The notes: a model not told the origin generated them from the sequence alone. A DNA stretch of 64,000 bases from Citrobacter amalonaticus (GCF_018323885.1 NZ_AP024585.1:1550001-1614000); one strand, 5' to 3'; positions 11,208 to 19,415 are shown, counted from the first letter of the stretch. A program made the numbers and translations.

Positions 11208-11308
11208 AAGCAATAAAACAGCCCAACCCCTGCATTTACCCGTGATGCAGGGGAAAGGGCTGGTCCATTTTCGACATGGTTGGCCATCTGATGATGGCCT
11301 TTTTTTTT
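11208..11308 (+). ncRNA. sdhX: Probable SdhX (RybD) 3'-UTR small RNA region
   Basis: The sucD 3' UTR contains a stem-loop (11219-11262, with CCTGCAT facing ATGCAGG), a short linker and a terminator with nine T. In E. coli and Salmonella RNase E releases the Hfq-bound small RNA SdhX/RybD from this exact location, and it represses ackA to link the TCA cycle with acetate metabolism. Position and architecture match; the processing site and seed were not verified. Confidence 0.55.
11282..11308 (+). terminator. Rho-independent terminator of the sdh-suc operon
   Basis: GGCCATC-TGAT-GATGGCC hairpin (11282-11299) followed directly by nine T residues. Confidence 0.92.
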
Positions 11309-11319
11309 GCCTGTCTGTT

Positions 11320-11352
11320 TGCCGGATGGCGCTGGCGCTTATCCGGCCTACA
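11320..11352. repeat. REP element
   Basis: TGCCGGATGGCGC followed by GCGCTTATCCGGCCTACA, between the suc terminator and the end of the convergent accessory operon. Confidence 0.8.
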
Positions 11353-11373
11353 GGGGAGTGTTGACTTGCCAGG

Positions 11374-12030
11374 TTATGCGCTTTCCGCCAGCGTTTTCAG
11401 CCAGCGGATGCCGCTTTCCGGAGAGGTCATCACCGGGACGGGCGGCGACGGAAGCTGCTGCAGAACGCGCGCCATCGACGCTTGCGCCAGCATAACCACA
11501 TCAGCCTGTTTATACGCGCTGTGCAATCCTTCGCTGACGATGCGATCGTGGGTTTCCATATCGCCCGCCAGCAGAGCATGGAAGGCCTCTTCCATCAATA
11601 TCGGCGTCACGGTGCATTGCTTACCACTGGCCTGTACTTTGCGTTGCACATACTCCAGCGTCGGTTTCATCGTGGTGGCGACGGTGGCCAGCACGGCAAT
11701 GTTCTCACCCAGGCTAATGGCTTGTTCCACCATCGCGCAGTCGATACGGGCAAGCTGCAGCGGTGTCATAAACTGACACTGTTCAACCGCCGTGCCAATG
11801 GACGAACAGGCGGTGATGAAAATCTCGCAATCCGCTTTTTCGGCTATGTGGACGTAGTCGGCAATGCGTGCCGCAATGTTCGGCGTCACGCCCCCGGCCT
11901 TCATCACCTGCTTAATCATCGACTCTTCGACCAGGTGCATCACGTCCGCTTCTGGCATGATGTCGCCGATCAGTTGCTGCATCATGGCGAGCGTGGCGGA
12001 ACTGGTGTGAAGCATAGCGATCTTTTTCAT
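11374..12030 (-). CDS. Asp/Glu/hydantoin-racemase-family protein, function unknown
   Basis: 218 residues starting at MKKIAMLHTSSATL, which overlaps the stop of the upstream gene by ATGA; a longer frame upstream is a shadow. The fold family (aspartate/glutamate/hydantoin racemases, arylmalonate decarboxylases, maleate isomerases) normally uses two cysteines. The first is present (Cys75 in FITACSSIGT). At the place of the second, the sequence reads VVMLAQASMARVL with no cysteine. A two-base racemase is therefore unlikely, and a decarboxylase, isomerase or lyase of an acid is more plausible. Last gene of an eight-gene operon for acid-sugar-type catabolism. Substrate unknown. Confidence 0.75.
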   Translation of the reverse strand: MKKIAMLHTSSATLAMMQQLIGDIMPEADVMHLVEESMIKQVMKAGGVTPNIAARIADYVHIAEKADCEIFITACSSIGTAVEQCQFMTPLQLARIDCAMVEQAISLGENIAVLATVATTMKPTLEYVQRKVQASGKQCTVTPILMEEAFHALLAGDMETHDRIVSEGLHSAYKQADVVMLAQASMARVLQQLPSPPVPVMTSPESGIRWLKTLAESA

Positions 12031-12446
12031 TCTGCGAACTCCTTGAGCAAACATTCGGCAACGGCCATAGCCGCATCGTGATCTTCCTGGGCGGACAGTC
12101 CACCAACCGCAACGGCCCCCACGCATTTACCGTTGTGAAGAATCGGTACGCCGCCGGGCAGCGCGGTAAAACGTGGGTCAGCAAAGTAGCTGATATCCAG
12201 TGACTCATTTTGCAGACGTTGCAAAAACGCCTGAGTGGTGCAACCTAAACGGCTGCTGGTGCGTGCTTTGCGCTGCGTCAGCTCAATGGTCAACAGTTTG
12301 GCGTTATCCATACGGGCAAAGCTCAGTAACTCGCCGTGAGCGTCGCACACCGCCACGCTGAGCGGACGTTGCGCATAACGGGTGTCGGCGAGATCGAGCG
12401 CGCAGTCTACCGCGCGTCGTGCCTGTTGCAGGGTTAAAGTCATCAT
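12027..12446 (-). CDS. GlcG/HbpS-family protein (PduO C-terminal-like)
   Basis: 139 residues matching the GlcG/HbpS fold: LTLQQARRAVDCAL at the start, SVAVCDAHGELLSFARMDNA in the middle, and the family signature PGGVPILHNGKCVGAVAVGGLSAQEDH. Some members bind heme (HbpS, PduO C-domain), but most lie in catabolic operons with no proven role. AAGGATAAC precedes two adjacent ATG codons. It is translationally coupled to the racemase-like gene downstream. Function in this operon is unknown. Confidence 0.75.
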   Translation of the reverse strand: MMTLTLQQARRAVDCALDLADTRYAQRPLSVAVCDAHGELLSFARMDNAKLLTIELTQRKARTSSRLGCTTQAFLQRLQNESLDISYFADPRFTALPGGVPILHNGKCVGAVAVGGLSAQEDHDAAMAVAECLLKEFAE

Positions 12447-12452
12447 GGTGAG

Positions 12453-13799
12453 TTATCCTTTTGACAGAGGTTCTGATACCGGCTGAGCAGGCGAACTCTC
12501 GCTCTGGGCCTGCGCCTGTCGGGCATCCTTTTTGCGCCAGTAGTTAGCCAGCAGCGAGCCGCTGACGTTGCCAAGCGGCGTCATGACCGCAGAGGCGAGA
12601 CCAACGGTGGCCAGTTTTCCCATCGCGGCGGCAAGACCTGATGCCATCCCGCCGTTTTGCAGTCCGACTTCGAAGGCTACCGTCCGGGCGGACTGAACAT
12701 CCATGCGGAAGATCCAGCGGCTCATCAGATAGCCAATCAGGAAGCCGCCGAGGTTGTGCATCAGCATGGCGAAGCAGAGCAGGAAGCCGACCTGAACCAG
12801 GTTGTCGCGCCCGGCTGCCGCTGCCGTAGTGGTGAAGAAAATGATGCCCATCATCGAAATGGTCGGCATGATCTTCTTAACGCCGGCCACGCGTCCATAC
12901 AGCCAGTTATAGAACAGCGCCCAGATGATCCCGCCAGCCACAAAGTTCAGCACCACCGCATACATTTGCGCGTCGGCGCTGGCGCTACCAAACAGCGTGT
13001 CCCAGCCGCCGGTAAGCATATACAGCAGCCAGATGGCGCTGATCCCGGCCAGCGTTTGCACGGTACGACGCCCCTGCACGCCGGCATAGGTTTTCAGGTA
13101 GTCATGTAAAATCGCCGCGCCAATCGGGATCAACACGATTTTCACGACGTCCATCACCATCGCCGTGAGCTGGATGTCGATCATTGAACCCGCCAGCAGA
13201 TTCACCCACAGCGGGGTCATGACCGTCGCCGCCAGCGTCGAGACGGCGGCGATCGAGACCGCCAGCGCCAGGTTGGCGTTGGCGATATACACCATGACAG
13301 TGGAGGAGAGCCCACTGGGACAGGAACCAATCAGCAGAATGCCTACCGCCACTTCCGGCGGAAAGTCAAAGATCAGCGTGATGCTCAGGCCGAGCAGAGG
13401 CATGATGACGAAATGACAGAAGGTGCCGATAAACACCGCCCAGGGCATTTTAGCGACGTCGATAAAGTCCTGAATCGTGAGTTTGGTACCCATACTGAAC
13501 ATGGTCGCCTGGATCACCAAAAAGACGATCCATTTATGGGTGATGTTGAATCCGCCCCAGACGATTAGATCGGTTGACCAGGTCATCGCCGCGACAAAGC
13601 CGGCAATGATCCACAGGGTAAACTGGTAGCTGCGAAGATTTGTCCAGTAGCCCGCACCTGCCGCGAAGCCTGTCGTCAGCATCACCAGCCCCGGCTGCCA
13701 GAGGGCGGGAGACTGCATCAGCGCGCCAATTGCCGCCAGGGCGCCACCGGCGATGCAGACGCCCAGTCCGGTTTTGTGAATAACGGTTGTGATAGTCAT
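12453..13799 (-). CDS. Bile acid:sodium symporter (BASS/SBF) family transporter
   Basis: 448 residues, strongly hydrophobic. It has two extra N-terminal helices before the SBF core, which probably has ten. Core motifs include GSCPSGLSSTVMVYIANANLALAVS (in two parts, GSCPSGLSS and ANANLALAVS) and EVGLQNGGMASGLA, resembling the crossed-helix sodium-binding region of ASBT-type carriers. The tail is hydrophilic and Ala/Gln/Ser-rich. Such carriers usually move organic anions with Na+. Its place between the BKACE and HbpS-like genes suggests that it imports the substrate of this operon; identity unknown. Confidence 0.8.
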   Translation of the reverse strand: MTITTVIHKTGLGVCIAGGALAAIGALMQSPALWQPGLVMLTTGFAAGAGYWTNLRSYQFTLWIIAGFVAAMTWSTDLIVWGGFNITHKWIVFLVIQATMFSMGTKLTIQDFIDVAKMPWAVFIGTFCHFVIMPLLGLSITLIFDFPPEVAVGILLIGSCPSGLSSTVMVYIANANLALAVSIAAVSTLAATVMTPLWVNLLAGSMIDIQLTAMVMDVVKIVLIPIGAAILHDYLKTYAGVQGRRTVQTLAGISAIWLLYMLTGGWDTLFGSASADAQMYAVVLNFVAGGIIWALFYNWLYGRVAGVKKIMPTISMMGIIFFTTTAAAAGRDNLVQVGFLLCFAMLMHNLGGFLIGYLMSRWIFRMDVQSARTVAFEVGLQNGGMASGLAAAMGKLATVGLASAVMTPLGNVSGSLLANYWRKKDARQAQAQSESSPAQPVSEPLSKG

Positions 13800-13823
13800 G
13801 GTGAAATGTCCTTTCTCTCGTTA

Positions 13824-14633
13824 TTACTGCCGTGGTGGAATAGCTAACATTTGCCGCGCAATATCCGGCGTGGCGACCTTTTTATCCATACTGCGAATAA
13901 GCGTGGCGAGTTTGGCAACCTGCTGATAATTATGCTGAGCTTTCTCTTCGGCGCTTAAATAATAGCTATCTTCAAAACCAATTCTCACTTCACTGGCGCC
14001 CATGCCGACCGCTGCCGCAATAATATCGAAATTCTTGCGGCCAAAATGGGTAATTCCCCATAAGGCGTCGCGAGGGATCATACTGCGCAAGGCAATTAAC
14101 GCATCAACCGTCGCGGGTGAACTTCCACGGTGTCCGAGGACAATATTGAATAACATCGGTTTCTTGAACGATATTTTTTCTTCCAGCGCCAGAATGTTAT
14201 TAATCATGCCAATTTCGAAAACTTCAAATTCAGGAATAATGGAACGTTGGGTTATTTGTTGCGAACAATATTCGACGTCCGGTCCGGGATTAACGTACAC
14301 GGCATCGCCGAGGTTAACGGAGCCGACGTTCAGCGACGCCATTTCGACGCCGGGACAGTCCAGAGGCGCGCAGCGCTCGGCAATCGACATGGTGGAGACG
14401 CCACCGGTTGAGGCCTGAATAATCAGGTCGGAATGGCGCATGACGTGGTCAATTGTCGCCTGAAAATCGGTGGTGTCCGACGTCAGACGACCTTGTTTAT
14501 CGCGAACGTGTAAATGCACGATGGCTGCACCCTGTTCGACGCTGGCCAGTATTTCCTGCGCCAGTTCTTCAGGTATAACTCTGGGGCAATCCGCGGCAAC
14601 GGGTGCCAGCGAAATAATAACAGTATCCGACAT
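13824..14633 (-). CDS. BKACE (DUF849) beta-keto acid cleavage family enzyme
   Basis: 269 residues, similar to 3-keto-5-aminohexanoate cleavage enzyme (Kce) and the BKACE family. That family is zinc-dependent and condenses a beta-keto acid with acetyl-CoA to give acetoacetate and a new CoA ester. The zinc motif HLHVRD is at residues 40-45, and ASTGG, PEFEVFE and VRIGFEDS follow in the expected order. GGAGGAACAC precedes the ATG. It lies between OtnI-like and transporter genes in a minus-strand operon, so it probably acts on an operon-specific keto acid. The substrate cannot be read from the sequence. Confidence 0.82.
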   Translation of the reverse strand: MSDTVIISLAPVAADCPRVIPEELAQEILASVEQGAAIVHLHVRDKQGRLTSDTTDFQATIDHVMRHSDLIIQASTGGVSTMSIAERCAPLDCPGVEMASLNVGSVNLGDAVYVNPGPDVEYCSQQITQRSIIPEFEVFEIGMINNILALEEKISFKKPMLFNIVLGHRGSSPATVDALIALRSMIPRDALWGITHFGRKNFDIIAAAVGMGASEVRIGFEDSYYLSAEEKAQHNYQQVAKLATLIRSMDKKVATPDIARQMLAIPPRQ

Positions 14634-14669
14634 GTGTTCCTCCGGTTTTCCGGTACAGAGATATTAAAA

Positions 14670-15446
14670 TTATAAGTACGGTGTCATCCAGCGTAACGAT
14701 TCGGGCCCTGGTGTTGACGGTTTATATTCACAACCTATCCAGCCCTGATAACCTGTCTGCTTAATAAATTCAAAAAGCCATGTTTCATTTAATTCTCCCG
14801 TTCCCGGTTCATGGCGGCCGGGTACAGAAGCAATCTGAAAGTGTTTAATGATCGGTAAATAATGTTGAATAAGATGTGTAACATTACCGTGTATTTTTTG
14901 GCAGTGGTAAATATCAAACTGTAAGCCGATATTTTTTCTGTTCACTTCGCGAATAAGACGTTCAGCCAGTGGAAAGCTATCAACAAAATAACCAGGCATA
15001 TCGTCCGGGTTTAACGGTTCAATCAACACGTCGATATCGGCCCCAACCATGACGTCACAGGCGATACGCAGTCGGTCGGTTAATTGTTCATACTGGGCGT
15101 TAGCGGAAAGTCCGGCCACGCGCAATCCGGCCATGACGTGCACCTTGCGACAGCCCAGTGCCGTGGCGTAATCGCGGGCAATCAGCAGACTGCGATGATA
15201 CTCCTCGTCACAGCCTGGCAGGGAGGCCAGTCCGCGTTCACCGGCCTGCCAGTGACCCGCTGGCGCATTCATCAGCGCCACCGGCAGACCGGTTTCCCGT
15301 TGCGCCGCCAGCAGCACATCCAGCGGATGCTGCCAGAGAAACAGCCCTTCAACGCCGTGAAAACCCGCCGCTTTTGCGGCCTGAAAGCGCTCCGCAATGG
15401 GACGTTCGCAAAACAGCCAGTCGAGGTTAGCCGCTAACTTCAGCAT
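14670..15446 (-). CDS. Hydroxypyruvate isomerase family protein, OtnI-like
   Basis: 258-residue TIM-barrel sugar isomerase of the hydroxypyruvate isomerase/xylose isomerase-like family, close to 2-oxo-tetronate isomerase OtnI (YgbM). It starts MLKLAANLDWLFCERP and has the catalytic-type stretches DVLIEPLNPDD and LQFDIYHCQ, plus GWIGCEYKPS near the end. Expected reaction: interconversion of 2-oxo- and 3-oxo-tetronate. Its start overlaps the end of the DeoR regulator gene by 20 bp. Together with OtnK- and OtnC-like genes it forms the core of an acid-sugar pathway, although no OtnD dehydrogenase is nearby. Confidence 0.82.
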   Translation of the reverse strand: MLKLAANLDWLFCERPIAERFQAAKAAGFHGVEGLFLWQHPLDVLLAAQRETGLPVALMNAPAGHWQAGERGLASLPGCDEEYHRSLLIARDYATALGCRKVHVMAGLRVAGLSANAQYEQLTDRLRIACDVMVGADIDVLIEPLNPDDMPGYFVDSFPLAERLIREVNRKNIGLQFDIYHCQKIHGNVTHLIQHYLPIIKHFQIASVPGRHEPGTGELNETWLFEFIKQTGYQGWIGCEYKPSTPGPESLRWMTPYL

Positions 15447-16233
15447 GATGCGTTCCCTCCCGGCAATCCACCAGGTGCAGTTTCACGCCCTGGCTGGTAA
15501 TGGTGTCCTGCGCTACGTCGGGTAACCGGTTATCCGAAATAATGTCGGTCAGTTGATCCAGCGAGCAGATGTGGAACATCCCGTATTTGCCAAATTTACT
15601 GCTGTCGCAGACCAGCACCCGACGGCGGGAGACGGTGAGCACGGCCTCTTTCACCGAGGCTTTGCCTTCGCTGGGGGTCGACATTCCACGTTCGGTATCC
15701 CACGAGGACGAACTGAGAAACGCCACGTCTATATTGATCGTGCGCAGAAAACTGGCGGCGCTTTTCCCAAGGCATGAGCGGTTGCGCTGATCCACCAGTC
15801 CGCCGGTGTGATACAGCGTGATGTGCGGCATATCCATCAGGTAGTGGCTGATGGAAAAATCGTTCGTCACCACCGTCAGGTTGAAGCAGTGGCTGGCGGC
15901 GACGGCTTTCGCCACTTCAAACAACGACGTTCCCGCATCGAGATACAGCGTTTGCCCTGGTTCTATCAACATCGCGGCTAATTGCCCCATTCGTCGCTTC
16001 ACGTCATGATGCAGCTCGGCCTTTTCCCGCCACGGCAGCTCCGATTTCAGCAGATTGTTGAGTTTCACCCCGCCATTGATCGAGATGACTTTGCCTTCTT
16101 CTTCCAGCAACTGAATATCGCGGCGCACGGTCATGTGCGACACGCTCATCAGATCCGCCAGCTCATTAAACGAGGCGACGTTTTTTTCATGCACGTAGCG
16201 GTAGATAAAATCACGTCGTTGTTCGGGGATCAT
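15427..16233 (-). CDS. DeoR-family transcriptional regulator
   Basis: 268 residues. N-terminal helix-turn-helix (FNELADLMSVSHMTVRRDIQ, about 20-39) and a C-terminal DeoR sugar-phosphate sensor domain with TLYLDAGTS, VVTNDF and GGLVDQRN. It resembles YgbI, the regulator next to the otn/ygb genes. Probably a repressor relieved by a phosphorylated pathway intermediate. Unusually it sits inside the operon, between the aldolase and isomerase genes, which implies autoregulation. Confidence 0.85.
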   Translation of the reverse strand: MIPEQRRDFIYRYVHEKNVASFNELADLMSVSHMTVRRDIQLLEEEGKVISINGGVKLNNLLKSELPWREKAELHHDVKRRMGQLAAMLIEPGQTLYLDAGTSLFEVAKAVAASHCFNLTVVTNDFSISHYLMDMPHITLYHTGGLVDQRNRSCLGKSAASFLRTINIDVAFLSSSSWDTERGMSTPSEGKASVKEAVLTVSRRRVLVCDSSKFGKYGMFHICSLDQLTDIISDNRLPDVAQDTITSQGVKLHLVDCREGTHHAEVSG

Positions 16234-16242
16234 CCTCTCACC

Positions 16243-16890
16243 TCATGCTCGCCGGGATTGTTCGAGTTCAGCTACTGCTTCCGCCGTTAGCGGCACGTAG
16301 CCGAGTGGTTTTAAGGTCAGCCAGATGCGGGCGCTGTCTTCCAGCTCTTCGGCATTAAACACCGCCTCACGAAGTGAGCGACCACTGACTACCGGGCCGT
16401 GATTTGCCAGGAGCGCGGCAGTATGGTCCGCCGCAATCTCGCTGAGTGCGCTGGCAATCCCCTCATGACCGGGTTTGAAATAGGGCAACAGAGGCAACTG
16501 CCCGACGCGCATTACGTAGTACGGCGTTAACGGCGGCAGACAGTTTTCCGGTGTGCTGCATGGCAGACAGGAAAGGGCGGTCAGCCATGGCGAATGCAGA
16601 TGAACCACCGCGCCGCAGGCCGGACGATGACGATACCAGGCCAGGTGCATGGGCACTTCTTTCGACGGTTTATCGCCACTGAGGTGAACCCCGCTGGCAT
16701 CCAGTTTACTGAGCGTTGCGGCGTCCAGCTCGCCCAGACAGGAGTTGGTCGGCGTGACCAGATAGCCGCCGTCCGGCAGTTTTACGCTCAGGTTGCCCGA
16801 ACCACCGCTGCTGAAGCCGCGCATAAACAGAGAACGACCGTAGTGCACCAGCTGTTCGCGGAGTTGTTGTTCGTTAAGCTGACTCATCAT
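16243..16890 (-). CDS. Class II aldolase, OtnC-like (3-oxo-tetronate 4-phosphate decarboxylase type)
   Basis: 215-residue class II aldolase/adducin-type enzyme. Zn ligands His97 and His99 are in VVHLHSPW, a third histidine is in LLANHGPVV, and the acid/base Glu78 is in PSKEVPMH. GSGNLSVK is the phosphate-binding N-terminal loop. By its pairing with an OtnK-like kinase it should decarboxylate 3-oxo-tetronate 4-phosphate to dihydroxyacetone phosphate. AGGAGTCTGC precedes tandem ATGs, and the start overlaps the kinase stop. Other aldolases of this fold (fuculose-, ribulose-phosphate) are less likely given the neighbours. Confidence 0.85.
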   Translation of the reverse strand: MMSQLNEQQLREQLVHYGRSLFMRGFSSGGSGNLSVKLPDGGYLVTPTNSCLGELDAATLSKLDASGVHLSGDKPSKEVPMHLAWYRHRPACGAVVHLHSPWLTALSCLPCSTPENCLPPLTPYYVMRVGQLPLLPYFKPGHEGIASALSEIAADHTAALLANHGPVVSGRSLREAVFNAEELEDSARIWLTLKPLGYVPLTAEAVAELEQSRRA

Positions 16891-18149
16891 GCAGACTCCT
16901 GCGCGGTGAAAAAGAAGTCTTCGTCACCGAAGTTGCCTGACTTCAGCGCCAGCGCGAGCGGCGGCTCGGCGGAGAACACCCACGGCACGCCGGGCGCGAT
17001 GGCTTTGCCGACCGTCAGTCGCGTCACCTGTAACGCCTCCACTACGGTGCCGGACGTTTCGCCACCGGCGACGATAAAACTGTTTACGCCTGCGGCCTGC
17101 AGTTTGGCCGTCAGTCTGGCAAAGGTATGCTCAATCGCCCGGCTGGCGCGCTGCTCGCCGTACTCCTGTTGAATGCGTTTCAGCGCTTCCGGCGGCTGGG
17201 TGGCGTAAATCAATGGAGCGAGCGCGTCATCGACATGAGTCATTGTCCACCGCGACAGCTCGTCGCTGTAACGCTCTGCGTCTGTCAGGCAGCGCGCCAC
17301 GTCGAGTAGAAGGGAAGCGGCCTGTGCTTTATAGCGATTCACCTGGCGGTTACTCATGGCGGAACAACTTCCGGAAAACACCACCGTTTTTGCCGGCTGC
17401 GGGAAGGGATGTACCGCTTCCCGCCTACGCTGTGGTGCGGCGCAAGCGGCCAGTGCACCACCCAGGCCGGAACCGCCCGCCAGCAACGGTGTATGACGTA
17501 AGGCCTGAGCGAGGGTCTGCAGATCGGCTTCGCTGAAGGTATCCACGATCACGTGACGTACACCTTCAGACTGGCAGCGTTCCAGCGCGTGAGTGACCGC
17601 TTCCACACCTTTCTGAATCGTGCTGAGGTCAATGCGCCCGACAGCGCTGGCAGTTTGCGCCGTGAGCAGGCGAATCAGGTTCGCATCGGTCATCGGGTTG
17701 AGCGGATGTTTCTCCATGCCGGATTCATTCAGTAATACGCCATTCACAAACAAATGACCGTGAATCACCGTCCGTCCGTTTTGTGGCAGGGCTGGGCAGT
17801 GAACGATGTACGGCGCGTGCATCGCTTCTATCAGCGCATCGCTGACCGGACCGATATTCCCGGCGGGGGTGGAATCAAAGGTGGAGCAATATTTAAAGTA
17901 AATTTGCCGCGCACCTGCCGTGTGGTGCAGCCATTGCCAGCAGCGTAATGATTGATCGATGGCCTGGTCAGCCGGTAGAGAACGGCTTTTCAGCGAGATG
18001 ACAATCGCGTCGACCTCTTCATTCCACGGCTGCGCGGCGTCTGGCATTCCGGGCAGCAGCGCGACCCTCCAGCCTTGCTCAGCCATAAAACTTGCGATAT
18101 CCGTTGCGCCAGTAAAGTCGTCGGCGATAACACCTGTCGTGACGGGCAT
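16887..18149 (-). CDS. Four-carbon acid sugar kinase, OtnK-like
   Basis: 420 residues, the DUF1537 family now known as four-carbon acid-sugar kinases (OtnK, LtnK, DtnK). The N-terminal substrate motif IADDFTGATD (8-17) and the C-terminal nucleotide-binding part IVAGGETSGTVVEAL and APGVPWV are intact. Expected reaction: ATP-dependent 4-phosphorylation of 3-oxo-tetronate (D- or L-form not decidable). First gene of the eight-gene minus-strand operon, read from a divergent intergenic region shared with a PocR-like regulator. Confidence 0.87.
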   Translation of the reverse strand: MPVTTGVIADDFTGATDIASFMAEQGWRVALLPGMPDAAQPWNEEVDAIVISLKSRSLPADQAIDQSLRCWQWLHHTAGARQIYFKYCSTFDSTPAGNIGPVSDALIEAMHAPYIVHCPALPQNGRTVIHGHLFVNGVLLNESGMEKHPLNPMTDANLIRLLTAQTASAVGRIDLSTIQKGVEAVTHALERCQSEGVRHVIVDTFSEADLQTLAQALRHTPLLAGGSGLGGALAACAAPQRRREAVHPFPQPAKTVVFSGSCSAMSNRQVNRYKAQAASLLLDVARCLTDAERYSDELSRWTMTHVDDALAPLIYATQPPEALKRIQQEYGEQRASRAIEHTFARLTAKLQAAGVNSFIVAGGETSGTVVEALQVTRLTVGKAIAPGVPWVFSAEPPLALALKSGNFGDEDFFFTAQESA

Positions 18150-18521
18150 ACATCCACTCCGTTCAGATTATCTTGTCATTGAGCCTATTATTCAGGAGGG
18201 CGTTTCACATTCACATGATGATTCTCACAAATAAGCACATCATAAAATTGTATGTTATTTATATAACTAATTGAAAATCATAAATAAAATGATGGGTGAT
18301 GTTGAAATGAAACTCACAGGAAGATGTGAAGATTCGTTAATCTTTGGGAAAAGTTGTCACAGCAGTCGGTGGACTGGTGTTGAGGAGCGCGGGGGGCGCT
18401 CTTGCAATTTGATCATAATCACCTGATTAAATGAGATTATTTTTTGCGGTCAGGGTCATTTTTTCACCTGGACAAATTAAGCATAGTAGCGACGTTATCC
18501 AGACCACTGACGGAGCGTAAC
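18150..18521. promoter_or_regulatory. Divergent regulatory region, acid-sugar operon / PocR-like gene
   Basis: 372 bp, AT-rich in the centre. On the minus strand a CRP-like tract TTGTGAGAATCATCATG lies near 18214-18230, about 65-80 bp before the kinase start. A GC stem-loop GAGCGC-GGGGG-GCGCTC (18385-18401) is followed by TTGCAATTT and could be an attenuator or regulator site. No clear DeoR operator was found. The assignments are by eye. Confidence 0.4.
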
Positions 18522-19415
18522 GTGCCTCAGCATATTCAGGACGATGTCTTACACACTTTTTACTCACTGGCAGAGGTGTTTTCTAAGGCGACCGGGCTCG
18601 CCGCCGTGGTGGTAGACATTAATGGTCAGGAAATCTCAGCCTGTCATAATTTTAATTCGTTCTGTTCATTACTGCGCGCCAATCCGCAATACCAAAAAAC
18701 GTGTCAGAAATGTGATAAATATTGCGCTTTTGAAGGGTTAAAAGAAGAAAAAATCAGAATACTCTGCTGTCATGCGGGGTTGAGTTTTTTCTCTATGCCG
18801 TTAATTCGTCAGGGACATCTACTGGGATTTATTATTTGCGGTCAGGTGCGCGCAAAGTATCCGGAATATAAAACTATTGTCATTGATGACGATCGGCAGT
18901 GGGCTTTCGATCCTAAAATTAAATCAGCCTGGAATCAGGTCGCGATTGTTGAAAATAATCATCTGGTGGCAGCGGCAAACCTGCTCAGTTTTATTATTAA
19001 CAATCTCAGCCCGGTTCAGCGTAAAACGGTGGACACCGCTGATGTGCAGTTGAGTGACCTGCGTCTGTCGGCAATGGAACTTTCTCGCCACGAAAAGAAA
19101 CTGGTCGCTGCACTGCGCTATATTGATGAACACTTATACGAGGAACTGACGCTGGAGTCGGTGGCCGCGCATGTCTGTTTAAGCGCCAACTACTTTAGCC
19201 GTTTCTTTAAGAAACGGCAGGGAGTGAATTTTAAAACCTGGGTGAGCCAGAAAAAAATGCAGCGGGCGAGTGAGTTGCTGCGCGATCCGAAGAACTCTAT
19301 CGACAGCATCGCCCGGAAACTTCAGTATGCGCAGACCAGCTATTTTTGTCGGGTGTTCCGGGCGGCTCACCAGACGTCTCCGCAGTCATTCCGTCATGAA
19401 CACCTCTCGCTGTAG
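18522..19415 (+). CDS. PocR-like sensory domain / AraC-type regulator
   Basis: 297 residues if translation starts at the GTG at 18522, which has GGAG upstream and gives the PocR-like start VPQHIQDDVLHTFYSL. A TTG-initiated frame 26 codons longer is less likely. The N-terminal PocR ligand domain has the cysteine-rich pattern FCSLL...TCQKCDKYCAFEG...CCHAGLSFFSMPL...GFIICGQV. The C-terminus has the two AraC helix-turn-helices (LTLESVAAHVCLSANYFSRF and SIDSIARKLQYAQTSYFCRV). In Salmonella PocR activates the pdu and cob operons with 1,2-propanediol. Here it could control the B12-linked genes or the divergent operon. Its 3' end overlaps cobA tail-to-tail by 22 bp. Confidence 0.85.
   Translation: MPQHIQDDVLHTFYSLAEVFSKATGLAAVVVDINGQEISACHNFNSFCSLLRANPQYQKTCQKCDKYCAFEGLKEEKIRILCCHAGLSFFSMPLIRQGHLLGFIICGQVRAKYPEYKTIVIDDDRQWAFDPKIKSAWNQVAIVENNHLVAAANLLSFIINNLSPVQRKTVDTADVQLSDLRLSAMELSRHEKKLVAALRYIDEHLYEELTLESVAAHVCLSANYFSRFFKKRQGVNFKTWVSQKKMQRASELLRDPKNSIDSIARKLQYAQTSYFCRVFRAAHQTSPQSFRHEHLSL

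Noticed and set aside
11208..11373. Integrase or IS remnant at the edge of the accessory region
   Set aside because: Only a terminator and a REP element are visible; no transposase or inverted terminal repeats.
18444..18521. TTG start giving a longer PocR-like protein
   Set aside because: The GTG at 18522 has a good ribosome site and matches the family N-terminus; the extension does not.
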